Assembly: GCA_963712655.1 (NCBI GenBank)
Contig: CAVQIT010000002.1
Span: 186,001 to 250,000, forward strand
Reading direction: 5' to 3'
Source of the DNA: Pollutimonas sp963712655
GTDB taxonomy: Bacteria; Pseudomonadota; Gammaproteobacteria; Burkholderiales; Burkholderiaceae_B
Length of the DNA: 64,000 bases
Part shown: positions 1-7,840 of the stretch, piece after piece
Position numbering within the stretch: the stretch's first letter is position 1
Layout: each line of letters starts with the position of its first letter
Program-made: the position numbers and the translations under genes
Notes under the pieces: model-generated
Databases searched by the model: none
Told to the model about the DNA's origin: nothing
What the model saw: the letters and a program-made list of their open reading frames with translations, nothing else

Positions 1-85
1 GAAGGGCATGATCGTTCATGAGGCCAGCAGCCAGGCCTTGATCAACGATACCGCGACGCAGCACCGGTATTTGTCGGTGGCGTGA
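1..85 (+). CDS. Branched-chain amino acid ABC transporter ATPase LivF-like, C-terminal end only
   Basis: An open frame runs in from the left edge and stops with TGA at 83-85. The 27 visible residues include KGMIVHE and end in HRYLSVA. This pattern (a gly-x-ile/val-val-his/ala-glu-gly turn, then tyr-leu-gly/ser-val at the end) is typical of the C-terminus of LivF-type ATPases of branched-chain amino acid uptake systems, where the last strand precedes a short helix. The ATPase motifs lie outside the window, so the call rests only on this tail. It is not the livF at 38.1-38.8 kb, which is a separate gene. Confidence 0.5.
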   Translation, partial: KGMIVHEASSQALINDTATQHRYLSVA

Positions 86-197
86 TCAAGCTATGATTGC
101 GGCTGGCGGGCAGGATTGCTTGCCGGCCGGATTGCGCCGCCATGACCCGGCCTGGGTTATGGCCTGGCGGATGCTTCATAGAAGGATGGAGTGGTAG

Positions 198-887
198 ATG
201 ATTGCTGATTTTGAATCATTCAAGATCGAGCTTAGCTTGTCGAAGGTCGAGATTTGCCGCGAGCTGTATCGCCAGAACAGGGACTTGATCCGCATCAAGA
301 AAGAGCACGTGGCGGTGAAGAATCTGGTGCGCATCATTGATTCGACCTTGCGCCTGACACGCGCAAAAGGTTTTCATGCAATGTCCCTGCGCGACCTGTG
401 CGCCGATTCGGGATTCAGCATTGGCGGCCTGTATGCCTATATCAAGAGTAAAGAAGACCTGATCTACCTGATTCAAGGTCATGGCTTTCTGTTGACCCGG
501 CGCACCATGCTGGCCTATACGCAAGATATTGTCCTGCCTCGCGATCAATTGCTGGCCGCCGTCAAGGCGCATGTATACCTTAGCGAACTGATGCAGCCCT
601 GGTTTTACTTCTCGTTCATGGAAACCAAAAGCCTGCCCGAGCGGCATAAAAAGGAGGCCATAGCCGTAGAGCTGGAAGTCGAAGGCATTATTTACCGCAT
701 CATCGACAATGGCATCAAGGCTGGAGCTTTCAGGGCTGTCAATGCCCACTTGCTGGCATCCCTGTGCAAAGCCATGATGCAGGATTGGTATTTGAAGCGG
801 CGCAAATACGACAATCAAGGCATTACTGTCACGCAATACGCCGAGTTCGTCGGCGATATCCTGGAAAACTACCTGGAGCCGAGTTGA
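198..887 (+). CDS. TetR/AcrR-family transcriptional regulator
   Basis: 229 residues. The TetR-type helix-turn-helix is at about residues 45-90, with the hallmark pattern GFHAMSLRDLCADSGFS followed by GGLYAYIKSKEDL; the glycine-x-leu-tyr-x-tyr/phe-x-x-lys segment is the recognition helix of TetR proteins. The rest is a helical ligand-binding domain. An unusually long N-terminal extension of about 45 charged residues precedes the DNA-binding domain. A GAAGGATGGAG stretch lies just upstream of the ATG. It follows the LivF-type gene end by about 110 bp on the same strand and could regulate that transporter or a fatty acid/CoA-type pathway; no ligand can be deduced. Confidence 0.85.
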   Translation: MIADFESFKIELSLSKVEICRELYRQNRDLIRIKKEHVAVKNLVRIIDSTLRLTRAKGFHAMSLRDLCADSGFSIGGLYAYIKSKEDLIYLIQGHGFLLTRRTMLAYTQDIVLPRDQLLAAVKAHVYLSELMQPWFYFSFMETKSLPERHKKEAIAVELEVEGIIYRIIDNGIKAGAFRAVNAHLLASLCKAMMQDWYLKRRKYDNQGITVTQYAEFVGDILENYLEPS

Positions 888-1003
888 CAGCGAAGTCCGG
901 CCCGCACTGTCCTAGCCTGATTTGCCTCTGCCGCGGCAACGCGGTAAAGTAATGTGTTGATCTGCCCAATTATCCGGGGCGAATCACGAAAGGCTTTATT
1001 TTT

Positions 1004-1025
1004 CCGGGCTATCCGCCCGGTTTTT
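1004..1025 (+). terminator. Stem-loop with T-run upstream of ilvI (terminator or attenuator)
   Basis: CCGGGC (1004-1009) pairs with GCCCGG (1015-1020) over a 5-nt loop and is followed directly by five T. It lies 117 bp after the tetR stop and 243 bp before ilvI. It may end the tetR transcript or act as an attenuator in the ilvI leader, because a short frame from the GTG at 954 reads through Leu, Ile and Ile-Ile codons just before it. The rest of the 888-1267 gap holds no convincing gene. Confidence 0.5.
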
Positions 1026-1267
1026 GCGCCCGTAATACTTTGCTGTTGGCCGCGCCACAAGCGTGTGTTGCCAAAGCTTCCGTTCTACCTCCCGCGTTCG
1101 AATGAACGCTCGTGCTGTGTTTCGACGAGCGCAAGTCGGTTCGGCAAGGTGTCTGGGTGGCATGGCTCCGTGAGCCATAAAGCGCCAGGTCATGTTGTTG
1201 CAGCCGGTCAAGCTCGGGCCCACGTGGCCAGTCGGAAGATCAGCGCCGGTTACGAAAGGAATACATA

Positions 1268-2989
1268 ATGGAACTCAATGGCGCCGATATCGTCGTGCGT
1301 TGCCTTGCCGAAGAGGGTGTCGACCACGTGTTTGGTTATCCCGGCGGCGCGGTACTCTACATCTACGACGCAATCTACAAGCAAGACAATTTTCAGCACA
1401 TACTGGTGCGTCACGAGCAAGCTGCCGTGCACGCCGCCGATGCCTATTCACGCTCGTCCAATAAAATCGGCGTTGCCCTGGTTACCAGCGGGCCGGGCCT
1501 GACCAATGCCGTCACCGGCATTGCAACGGCGTATATGGACTCGATTCCCATGGTGATCATCAGCGGCCAGGTGCCCAGCCATGCGATAGGCGAAGATGCT
1601 TTCCAGGAATGCGACGCGGTGGGTATCACCCGTCCATGCGTCAAGCACAACTTCCTGGTGCGCGATGTCAAGGATCTGGCCGAAACCATGCGCCGGGCCT
1701 TTTTCATCGCCAAAACCGGCCGTCCCGGGCCGGTCCTGGTCGATATCCCGAAAGACATCACTGTCGCCACCTGCCGGTACACGGCTCCGCGCAGCGAAGT
1801 GAAAATGCGTTCCTATGCGCCGGTGGTCAAGGGGCATCAGGGCCAAATCAAGAAAGCCGTGCAAATGCTGCTGTCGGCGGAACGGCCAATGATTTATTCG
1901 GGCGGCGGCGTGGTGCTGTCCAATGCCTCGGACGAACTGCGCCAGCTGGTCGAGCTGGTCGGCGCGCCTTGCACCAATACCTTGATGGGCTTGGGCGCAT
2001 TTCCGGCAAGCGACGGCAAATTCGTGGGCATGCCCGGCATGCACGGCACCTACGAAGCCAATATGGCCATGCAGAACTGCGATGTGCTGATTGCCGTGGG
2101 CGCCCGCTTCGACGACCGGGTTATCGGCAACCCCAAGCATTTTGCGCAGAATCCGCGCAAGATCGTGCATATCGATATCGATCCTTCGTCGATTTCGAAA
2201 CGTGTGCGGGTCGATGTTCCCATCGTCGGCAACGTCAAGGATGTGCTGCAGGAACTTAACGCCCTGTATGTCCAGGCCGCGGCCGAAACGCCGCCGAACA
2301 AGGCGGCCCTGGGCAAATGGTGGCAGCAAATCGATACATGGCGCGGCAAGCAATGCCTGGTCTACGAAAACTCCGACACGCTTATCAAGCCGCAGTATGT
2401 GGTCGAAAAACTGTGGGAGATCACCAAGGGCGAGGCCTTTGTCACGTCCGATGTGGGCCAGCACCAAATGTGGGCCGCGCAGTACTATCGCTTCGACGAG
2501 CCGCGCCGCTGGGTCAATTCCGGCGGCCTGGGCACCATGGGCGTGGGCTTGCCCTACGCCATGGGCGTGCAAATGGCCAATCCCGATAGCCAGATCGCGG
2601 TGATCACGGGAGAGGCGTCCATACAGATGAATATCCAGGAACTCTCCACCTGCAAGCAGTATCACCTTACGCCCAAGGTTCTTTGCCTGAATAACCGCTA
2701 TCTGGGCATGGTGCGCCAGTGGCAGCAAATCGATTACGGTTCGCGTTATTCCGAGTCGTATGTGGATGCCTTGCCCGACTTTGTGAAGCTGGTCGAAAGC
2801 TATGGCCACGTCGGCATGCGCATCGACAAGCCGGCCGATGTCGAGCCGGCGATCCGCGAGGCATTCACCAAGTACAAAGACAGGCTGGTATTCATGGATT
2901 TCATTACCGATCAAACCGAAAACGTGTGGCCCATGGTGAAAGCCGGCCGCGGCCTGACCGACATGCTGCTTGGTTCTGAAGACCTGTAA
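1268..2989 (+). CDS. ilvI: Acetolactate synthase, large (catalytic) subunit
   Basis: 573 residues, full length for biosynthetic AHAS. It condenses two pyruvates, or pyruvate with 2-ketobutyrate, in the first common step of valine, leucine and isoleucine synthesis, using thiamine diphosphate, Mg and FAD. The N-terminal TPP-pyrimidine domain carries the activating glutamate in RHEQAAVHAADAY; the central domain has the FAD-site segment GMPGMHGTYEAN; the C-terminal TPP domain has TGEASIQMNIQELSTC and LNNRYLGMVRQWQ. The usual GDGS of the TPP/Mg motif reads GEAS here, so the metal-binding Asp is Glu. A GAAAGGA ribosome site lies before the ATG. It is followed after 10 bp by its regulatory subunit ilvH. 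Could equally be called ilvB. Confidence 0.97.
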   Translation: MELNGADIVVRCLAEEGVDHVFGYPGGAVLYIYDAIYKQDNFQHILVRHEQAAVHAADAYSRSSNKIGVALVTSGPGLTNAVTGIATAYMDSIPMVIISGQVPSHAIGEDAFQECDAVGITRPCVKHNFLVRDVKDLAETMRRAFFIAKTGRPGPVLVDIPKDITVATCRYTAPRSEVKMRSYAPVVKGHQGQIKKAVQMLLSAERPMIYSGGGVVLSNASDELRQLVELVGAPCTNTLMGLGAFPASDGKFVGMPGMHGTYEANMAMQNCDVLIAVGARFDDRVIGNPKHFAQNPRKIVHIDIDPSSISKRVRVDVPIVGNVKDVLQELNALYVQAAAETPPNKAALGKWWQQIDTWRGKQCLVYENSDTLIKPQYVVEKLWEITKGEAFVTSDVGQHQMWAAQYYRFDEPRRWVNSGGLGTMGVGLPYAMGVQMANPDSQIAVITGEASIQMNIQELSTCKQYHLTPKVLCLNNRYLGMVRQWQQIDYGSRYSESYVDALPDFVKLVESYGHVGMRIDKPADVEPAIREAFTKYKDRLVFMDFITDQTENVWPMVKAGRGLTDMLLGSEDL

Positions 2990-2999
2990 GGAGAGAAAA

Positions 3000-3491
3000 A
3001 TGAAACACGTAATTTCTGTCCTTCTGGAAAATGAACCGGGCGCGCTGTCGCGCGTGGTGGGGCTGTTTTCGGCCCGCGGCTACAACATCGAAACGCTTAC
3101 CGTGGCGCCCACCGAGGACTCCACGCTTTCGCGCATGACTATTGTCACCAATGGTTCGGATGAAGTCATCGAGCAAATCACCAAGCATTTGAATCGCCTG
3201 GTGGATGTCGTCAAGGTGGTCGATTTGTCCGAAGGTCCACACATCGAGCGCGAGCTTATGCTGATCAAGGTGCGCGCCGTAGGCAAGGAGCGCGAAGAAA
3301 TGAAGCGCATGGCCGATATCTTTCGCGGCCGCATTATCGATGTCACCGATAAGGTCTACACCATAGAGCTTACCGGCGACCAGGACAAGATCGAAGCCTT
3401 TATCGGCGCTCTGGATCGCAGCGCCATTCTGGAAACGGTCCGTACCGGCGTGTCCGGCATAGGTCGCGGCGAAAGGGTTTTGAAGCTTTAA
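3000..3491 (+). CDS. ilvH: Acetolactate synthase, small (regulatory) subunit
   Basis: 163 residues. An N-terminal ACT domain (residues 1-75, MKHVISVLLENEPGALSRV then FSARGYNIETLTV) binds valine for feedback control, and a C-terminal domain activates the catalytic subunit IlvI. The frame is open upstream to 2970, but the ATG at 3000 is the right start: it is preceded by TAAGGAGAG and gives the usual IlvH N-terminus and length. It lies 10 bp after ilvI, in one operon. The 227-bp gap to ilvC contains an inverted repeat CCGGGTT/AACCCGG near 3500-3521 without a T-run. Confidence 0.97.
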   Translation: MKHVISVLLENEPGALSRVVGLFSARGYNIETLTVAPTEDSTLSRMTIVTNGSDEVIEQITKHLNRLVDVVKVVDLSEGPHIERELMLIKVRAVGKEREEMKRMADIFRGRIIDVTDKVYTIELTGDQDKIEAFIGALDRSAILETVRTGVSGIGRGERVLKL

Positions 3492-3718
3492 TGGAGGCCG
3501 GGTTACGCTGCGCCAACCCGGTCTGCAATCCATGACCAGGCAGCATTTGCGGGCCGGACTGGCGCCGAAGGCGTGTAATACGGCAAGCGACGCAATACAG
3601 TTTTGCCGGTTTGATCAGTGGCCAATGGCCACATGGTACGACCGGCAGAGAAACATAATTTGATAAGCCTCAACTGGCTGAAACCAACAACAATTCCTCA
3701 ATTATTGGAGCACGTTAC

Positions 3719-4735
3719 ATGAAAGTTTTTTACGACAAAGATTGCGATCTTTCCTTGATCAAGGGCAAAACCGTTGCCATCGTCGGCTATGGTTCGCAAG
3801 GCCATGCGCATGCGCTGAACCTGCACGAGTCGGGCGTCAATGTGGTGGTCGGCTTGCGCAAGGGCGGCGCATCCTGGAGCAAGGCCGAGAACGCCGGCCT
3901 GAAAGTTCAGGAAGTGGCTGACGCCGTCAAGGGCGCCGACCTGGTCATGATGCTGCTGCCGGACGAAAACATTGCGTCGGTCTATCGCACTGAAGTAGCC
4001 GCCAATATCAAGGCCGGCGCGGCCCTGGCTTTCGCCCACGGTTTCAATGTGCATTACGGGCAAGTGCAGCCGCGCACCGATATCGATGTCATCATGATTG
4101 CTCCCAAGGCGCCGGGCCATACGGTGCGCGGCACCTACCGCCAGGGTGGCGGCGTGCCATCGCTGGTCGCCGTGCATCAAGACAACTCCGGCGCCGCGCG
4201 CGACGTCGCGTTGTCGTATGCGTGCGCCATCGGCAGCGGCCGCGCCGGCATCATCGAAACCAATTTCCGTGAAGAAACCGAAACCGACCTGTTCGGTGAG
4301 CAAGCCGTTCTGTGCGGCGGCGCGGTCGAACTGATCAAAGCCGGTTTCGAAACCCTGGTCGACGCAGGCTACGCGCCCGAAATGGCCTATTTCGAATGCC
4401 TGCACGAACTCAAGCTTATCGTTGACCTGATCTACGAAGGCGGCATTGCCAACATGAACTACTCCATTTCCAACAATGCGGAGTATGGCGAGTACGAAAC
4501 CGGCCCCAAGATCGTTACCGAAGAAACCAGGAAAGCCATGCGCCAGTGCCTGGCCGACATTCAAAATGGCGTATATGCCAAGAATTTCATCCTGGAAAAC
4601 GCGGCGGGCGCTCCTACGCTGATTTCGCGTCGCCGCATCAATGCCGAATCGCAAATCGAACAGGTTGGCGGCAAGCTGCGCGCCATGATGCCCTGGATCG
4701 CCGCGAACAAGCTGGTTGACCAGACCAAGAACTAA
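3719..4735 (+). CDS. ilvC: Ketol-acid reductoisomerase (class I)
   Basis: 338 residues, the length of short class I enzymes. It isomerises and reduces acetolactate or acetohydroxybutyrate with NADPH and Mg, the second step of branched-chain amino acid synthesis. The N-terminal Rossmann domain shows VAIVGYGSQGHAHALNL (residues about 19-35) and the C-terminal knotted domain shows the acidic metal-binding segment FREETETDLFGEQ and EMAYFECLHELKLIVDL. An ATTGGAG ribosome site precedes the ATG. It completes the ilvIHC block; a strong terminator follows at 4792. Confidence 0.98.
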   Translation: MKVFYDKDCDLSLIKGKTVAIVGYGSQGHAHALNLHESGVNVVVGLRKGGASWSKAENAGLKVQEVADAVKGADLVMMLLPDENIASVYRTEVAANIKAGAALAFAHGFNVHYGQVQPRTDIDVIMIAPKAPGHTVRGTYRQGGGVPSLVAVHQDNSGAARDVALSYACAIGSGRAGIIETNFREETETDLFGEQAVLCGGAVELIKAGFETLVDAGYAPEMAYFECLHELKLIVDLIYEGGIANMNYSISNNAEYGEYETGPKIVTEETRKAMRQCLADIQNGVYAKNFILENAAGAPTLISRRRINAESQIEQVGGKLRAMMPWIAANKLVDQTKN

Positions 4736-4791
4736 ACAAGCAAATCGGCACGGCCGCCAATAGGGGGCTTGCCGAGACGCCGCGCTCTATC

Positions 4792-4822
4792 AAAGGACAG
4801 CCTATGGCTGTCCTTTGCTTTT
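4792..4822 (+). terminator. Rho-independent terminator of ilvC
   Basis: AAAGGACAGCC (4792-4802) pairs perfectly with GGCTGTCCTTT (4806-4816) over a 3-nt loop, followed by GCTTTT. It lies 57 bp after the ilvC stop and ends the ilv operon. Confidence 0.9.
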
Positions 4823-5155
4823 CACGATGCCCTCTGGCGCTTGCGCGGCGCGGTGATCCCGTCGTCTTGCAAGGGCAGGGAACAGTATTTGCTGGCTATA
4901 CGCCGAGCCTCGCCGCGGCTGGCAATCAGCCGGGCCCATACCCTCAACGCCGGCGCCGATTCAATAACGCAAGCTTGCCGGATCGCACCGGCTCTTGCTC
5001 CTGATTCGGTCTGGAGGCGGCGCAAGCCAATGGCCGGGAGGCCTGCGCGATGCTGCATCCGTGTCAACCCGGCCGTCCATGGACGGTTTATCGATAGATT
5101 TGATGGAGACGACAATGCAAAACGCGGCCTTATTTCGGTTATTCTTCGTCTTACG
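4823..5155 (+). other. Intergenic region between the ilvC terminator and psd
   Basis: About 330 bp with no gene that I can support. Frames are open on both strands, but the translations are Arg/Ala/Pro-rich without recognisable motifs, as expected of high-GC non-coding DNA. The promoter of psd-pssA must lie here, probably in the AT-richer last 60 bp. Confidence 0.5.
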
Positions 5156-5836
5156 ATGAATAAACCTCCTTATCCCCACCCCATTATTGCGCGCGAAGGC
5201 TGGCCTTTCCTGGCCGGTATCGTGCTGGTGTCGATTCTTGTCAGTTTCTGGTCGGGCGCCGCCTCGGTCCCGCTGTGGCTATTATCGATTTTTGTATTGC
5301 AGTTTTTTCGCGATCCGGCGCGCATAGCGCCCGAAGGCGACCTCAACGTCCTGTCGCCCGCCGACGGCCGTATTGTGGCCGTCGAAGAGGTCCGCGATGT
5401 CTACGCCGATCGCGATGCGCTGAAGATCAGCGTATTCATGAATGTCTTCAATGTCCATTCCAATCGATCGCCGGTCAATGGCTCGGTTGCCTCCATCAAT
5501 TATTTTGCCGGCCAGTTTTTTAACGCCTCGCTGGACAAGGCTTCGCTGGAAAACGAGCGCAACGCTACCGTGCTGCATACCAGGCACGGCCATGTCGTTA
5601 CCGCCGTGCAAGTCGCCGGCCTGGTCGCCAAGCGCATTCTTTGTTACATCAAGCCCGGCGATCAGCTGTATGCGGGACAACGCTACGGCTTCATCCGTTT
5701 TGGTTCGCGGGTAGATGTTTATTTGCCCCCCGGTTCACGCCCGCGCGTGGCCATCGGCGACAAAGTCCAGGCCACCAGCACTGTGCTGGCCGAATTGCCC
5801 GATTTGCCCGATAGCCCCGTCGACATACAAGAGTAA
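5156..5836 (+). CDS. psd: Phosphatidylserine decarboxylase proenzyme (short bacterial type)
   Basis: 226 residues. This is an inner-membrane enzyme that decarboxylates phosphatidylserine to phosphatidylethanolamine and cleaves itself to make its pyruvoyl group. A membrane segment at about 18-45 is followed by LSPADGRIVAVEEV, NVHSNRSPV with the conserved His, and near the end FIRFGSRVDVYLP, where Gly-Ser is the self-cleavage site of the short (PSD-A type) family. The frame is open to 4769, but only the ATG at 5156 gives the family N-terminus. It lies 4 bp before pssA, which makes its substrate. Confidence 0.93.
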   Translation: MNKPPYPHPIIAREGWPFLAGIVLVSILVSFWSGAASVPLWLLSIFVLQFFRDPARIAPEGDLNVLSPADGRIVAVEEVRDVYADRDALKISVFMNVFNVHSNRSPVNGSVASINYFAGQFFNASLDKASLENERNATVLHTRHGHVVTAVQVAGLVAKRILCYIKPGDQLYAGQRYGFIRFGSRVDVYLPPGSRPRVAIGDKVQATSTVLAELPDLPDSPVDIQE

Positions 5837-5840
5837 GCCC

Positions 5841-6689
5841 ATGCCAAATCTTTCATCGGACGAAACCCGCCGCCGCCGCAGTATCTATCTGCTGCCCAAT
5901 GCATTCACGACGGCCAATCTGTTTGCCGGCTTCTATGCTGTGGTGCAGGCCATGAACGGCCGATTCGAGATGGCGGCCATCGCCATTTTCCTAGCCATGG
6001 TGTTCGATGGCATGGATGGGCGGGTTGCCCGCCTGACCAATACGCAATCGGCCTTCGGCGAGCAATACGACTCCTTGTCGGATATGACCTCGTTCGGGAT
6101 TGCGCCCGCCCTGGTCATATACGAATGGTCCTTGCACGACCTGGGCCGCTGGGGCTGGCTGGCCGCGTTCATTTATGTTGTGGGCGCGGCATTGCGGCTG
6201 GCTCGCTTCAATACCAATATAGGTATTGTCGACAAGCGCTTCTTTCAAGGCTTGCCCAGTCCGGCGGCAGCGGCCTTGGTGGCCGGTTTTCTGTGGCTGG
6301 CGGTCGATAACAAGCTTTCATTGCACAATGAAACCATTGCCTGGCTGTCATTTGCCGTTACGGTATATGCCGGCATCGCCATGGTAACGAATGCTCCCTT
6401 TTACAGCGGCAAAAGTTTTGCACTGGGCCACAGCGTTCCATTCTGGGTGATCCTGGTGCTGGTCGCGGTATTTGTATTCGTATCCACCGATCCACCCATT
6501 GTGCTGTTCGGCCTTTTTGTCGTGTACGGGCTGTCGGGCTGGGCCGTCATGCTCTGGCGCTGGCGGCGCGCCCGCACCCTGACGCGCTTACGCCAAGAGG
6601 GCCTGGACGAGCGCGACACCGCCGGCGTCGCGCCAACCTTCAGCGCCCCGCATACTTATCAGCCGCCCAAGCCGCCGCCGGAAGAATAG
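5841..6689 (+). CDS. pssA: CDP-diacylglycerol-serine O-phosphatidyltransferase
   Basis: 282 residues, a multi-pass membrane protein making phosphatidylserine from CDP-diacylglycerol and serine. The CDP-alcohol phosphatidyltransferase signature (D-G-x2-A-R-x8-G-x3-D-x3-D) is complete: DGRVAR, then FGEQYDSLSD at about residues 55-80. About eight hydrophobic segments follow, then a hydrophilic Pro-rich C-terminal tail. The start at 5841 follows psd by 4 bp; the longer frame from 5715 would overlap psd. It converges with the lipoprotein gene 23 bp downstream, where CGGGTTCGG (6697-6705) and CCGAACCCG (6720-6728) form an inverted repeat. Confidence 0.95.
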   Translation: MPNLSSDETRRRRSIYLLPNAFTTANLFAGFYAVVQAMNGRFEMAAIAIFLAMVFDGMDGRVARLTNTQSAFGEQYDSLSDMTSFGIAPALVIYEWSLHDLGRWGWLAAFIYVVGAALRLARFNTNIGIVDKRFFQGLPSPAAAALVAGFLWLAVDNKLSLHNETIAWLSFAVTVYAGIAMVTNAPFYSGKSFALGHSVPFWVILVLVAVFVFVSTDPPIVLFGLFVVYGLSGWAVMLWRWRRARTLTRLRQEGLDERDTAGVAPTFSAPHTYQPPKPPPEE

Positions 6690-6712
6690 CGCTCCGCGGG
6701 TTCGGGTTGGCG

Positions 6713-7240
6713 TCAGAAGCCGAACCCGAAACGATCGGGGTCGTACATGGGATCCGGTCCGGGATGGAAGCGCGTTACTTTTTCGCCGTCGGTCCCAAAG
6801 TACACATACATCAATGAGTTCCAGGCATGGGACTGCCGATAGCGGTAGCTCCAGACGATTTGCGTCGATGATGGCAAGCCCACCGTGTCGATGATGGCTG
6901 GCGGCCCGAACTCGCACCTGACCTGGTCCGGCGTCCAGGTGCCGGTGGCCAGTACCCGGAAATGCTCATCCGTCAGCAAGGGCTCGATACGATCGGTGTT
7001 GCCCGCTGTATCCACATTCGTGCCCCAGGCATATTGGCCCATGGGCTGCATGCTCCAGATCAGGCGCTGGCGGCCGTTTTCGCCGGCGCAAGAATAATTG
7101 GGCCGGCCATACTTCGCTTCCACCTGATACAAAGGCGTGCCCGGGGGCATATCCGCCATATTGGCGCAAGCGGCCAGCAGGCTGACCAGGGCCGCCGGGA
7201 CAGCGGTTTTGCCGAATCGCGCAAAGGTAAGGATTTTCAT
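6713..7240 (-). CDS. Predicted lipoprotein of unknown function
   Basis: 175 residues from the ATG at 7240. The N-terminus is a lipoprotein signal: two Lys/Arg-containing residues, a hydrophobic stretch, and the lipobox SLLAAC with the acylated Cys at about residue 25. The mature part contains YGRPNYSC, a repeated plan of short beta segments, and ends FGFGF. The layout (short repeats including GxP and W residues) resembles small outer-membrane-associated lipoproteins, but I do not recognise a named family. A TTG at 7255 is a possible alternative start. It sits convergently to pssA and divergently from rpsO. Confidence 0.8.
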   Translation of the reverse strand: MKILTFARFGKTAVPAALVSLLAACANMADMPPGTPLYQVEAKYGRPNYSCAGENGRQRLIWSMQPMGQYAWGTNVDTAGNTDRIEPLLTDEHFRVLATGTWTPDQVRCEFGPPAIIDTVGLPSSTQIVWSYRYRQSHAWNSLMYVYFGTDGEKVTRFHPGPDPMYDPDRFGFGF

Positions 7241-7353
7241 GAGAAGCCCCGCCAAAAGTTATGTAATGCCATTTTAGGAGCATAAGCGCCCGCTGTGAAC
7301 GGCTTATGCCGCGGGCCGGCAACCGCCGGCGGGCGAATAGTTGGCCATTCCGC

Positions 7354-7359
7354 TATAAT
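7354..7359 (+). promoter_or_regulatory. Probable -10 element of the rpsO promoter
   Basis: A perfect TATAAT lies 120 bp before rpsO. No good -35 is visible at the standard distance (the nearby TTGGCC is only 7 bp upstream). The 7360-7479 stretch would then be a long untranslated leader, the place where S15 autoregulation acts in other bacteria. Confidence 0.5.
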
Positions 7360-7479
7360 GCGTGCTTCTTTGGGCTATCTGCGCACCAGCGCAGGGCAAG
7401 CGCCCCAAGTAAATCGTAATTTTTTAAACACTGCACGTCAGGGCACCTCGGCTCTGTCGCTCGTTAAAGAGGCTAAATC

Positions 7480-7749
7480 ATGTCTGTTGCTGACATCAAG
7501 AAATCCGACATCGTCGCACAATATCAACGTGTTCAAGGCGATACCGGTTCCCCAGAAGTACAAGTCGCGCTGCTTACCGCACGCATCAACGAACTCACCG
7601 GCCACTTCAAGGCGCACATGAAAGACCACCACTCGCGTCGTGGCCTGCTGCGCATGGTCAGCCGTCGTCGCAAGTTGCTAGATTACCTCAAGGGCCGCAA
7701 TCCCGATTCATATCGTTCGCTTATCGAAAAGCTCGGTCTGCGTAAGTGA
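7480..7749 (+). CDS. rpsO: 30S ribosomal protein S15
   Basis: 89 residues, exactly the bacterial length. S15 binds 16S rRNA helices 20-22 and organises the platform. Recognisable segments are DTGSPEVQVALLTARINEL and HSRRGLLRMVSRRRKLLDYL. It is followed by a stem-loop and pnp, the conserved rpsO-pnp arrangement. Confidence 0.98.
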   Translation: MSVADIKKSDIVAQYQRVQGDTGSPEVQVALLTARINELTGHFKAHMKDHHSRRGLLRMVSRRRKLLDYLKGRNPDSYRSLIEKLGLRK

Positions 7750-7775
7750 TATTCGGGGCTGGCTCCCCATGATGC

Positions 7776-7819
7776 AACCGTGCACATCGCGATCAGAATC
7801 GTGGCGTGCACGGTTTTTT
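7776..7819 (+). terminator. rpsO-pnp intergenic stem-loop with T-run
   Basis: AACCGTGCAC (7776-7785) pairs with GTGCACGGTT (7806-7815), and the T-run reaches 7819. The 20-nt loop can fold further. It sits between rpsO and pnp, where a leaky terminator and an RNase III site lie in Escherichia coli; here it probably plays the same role. Confidence 0.75.
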
Positions 7820-7840
7820 CTATTGTAAGGATATTCCCCA

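Noticed and set aside
1448..2914. A 488-codon open frame on the minus strand across ilvI
   Set aside because: It mirrors the codons of ilvI, is His/Gly/Asp-rich, has no motif or ribosome site, and ilvI is unmistakable on the other strand.
4769..5155. Upstream extension of psd, 129 codons
   Set aside because: It begins inside the ilvC terminator and the translation has no relation to the short Psd family; the ATG at 5156 fits.
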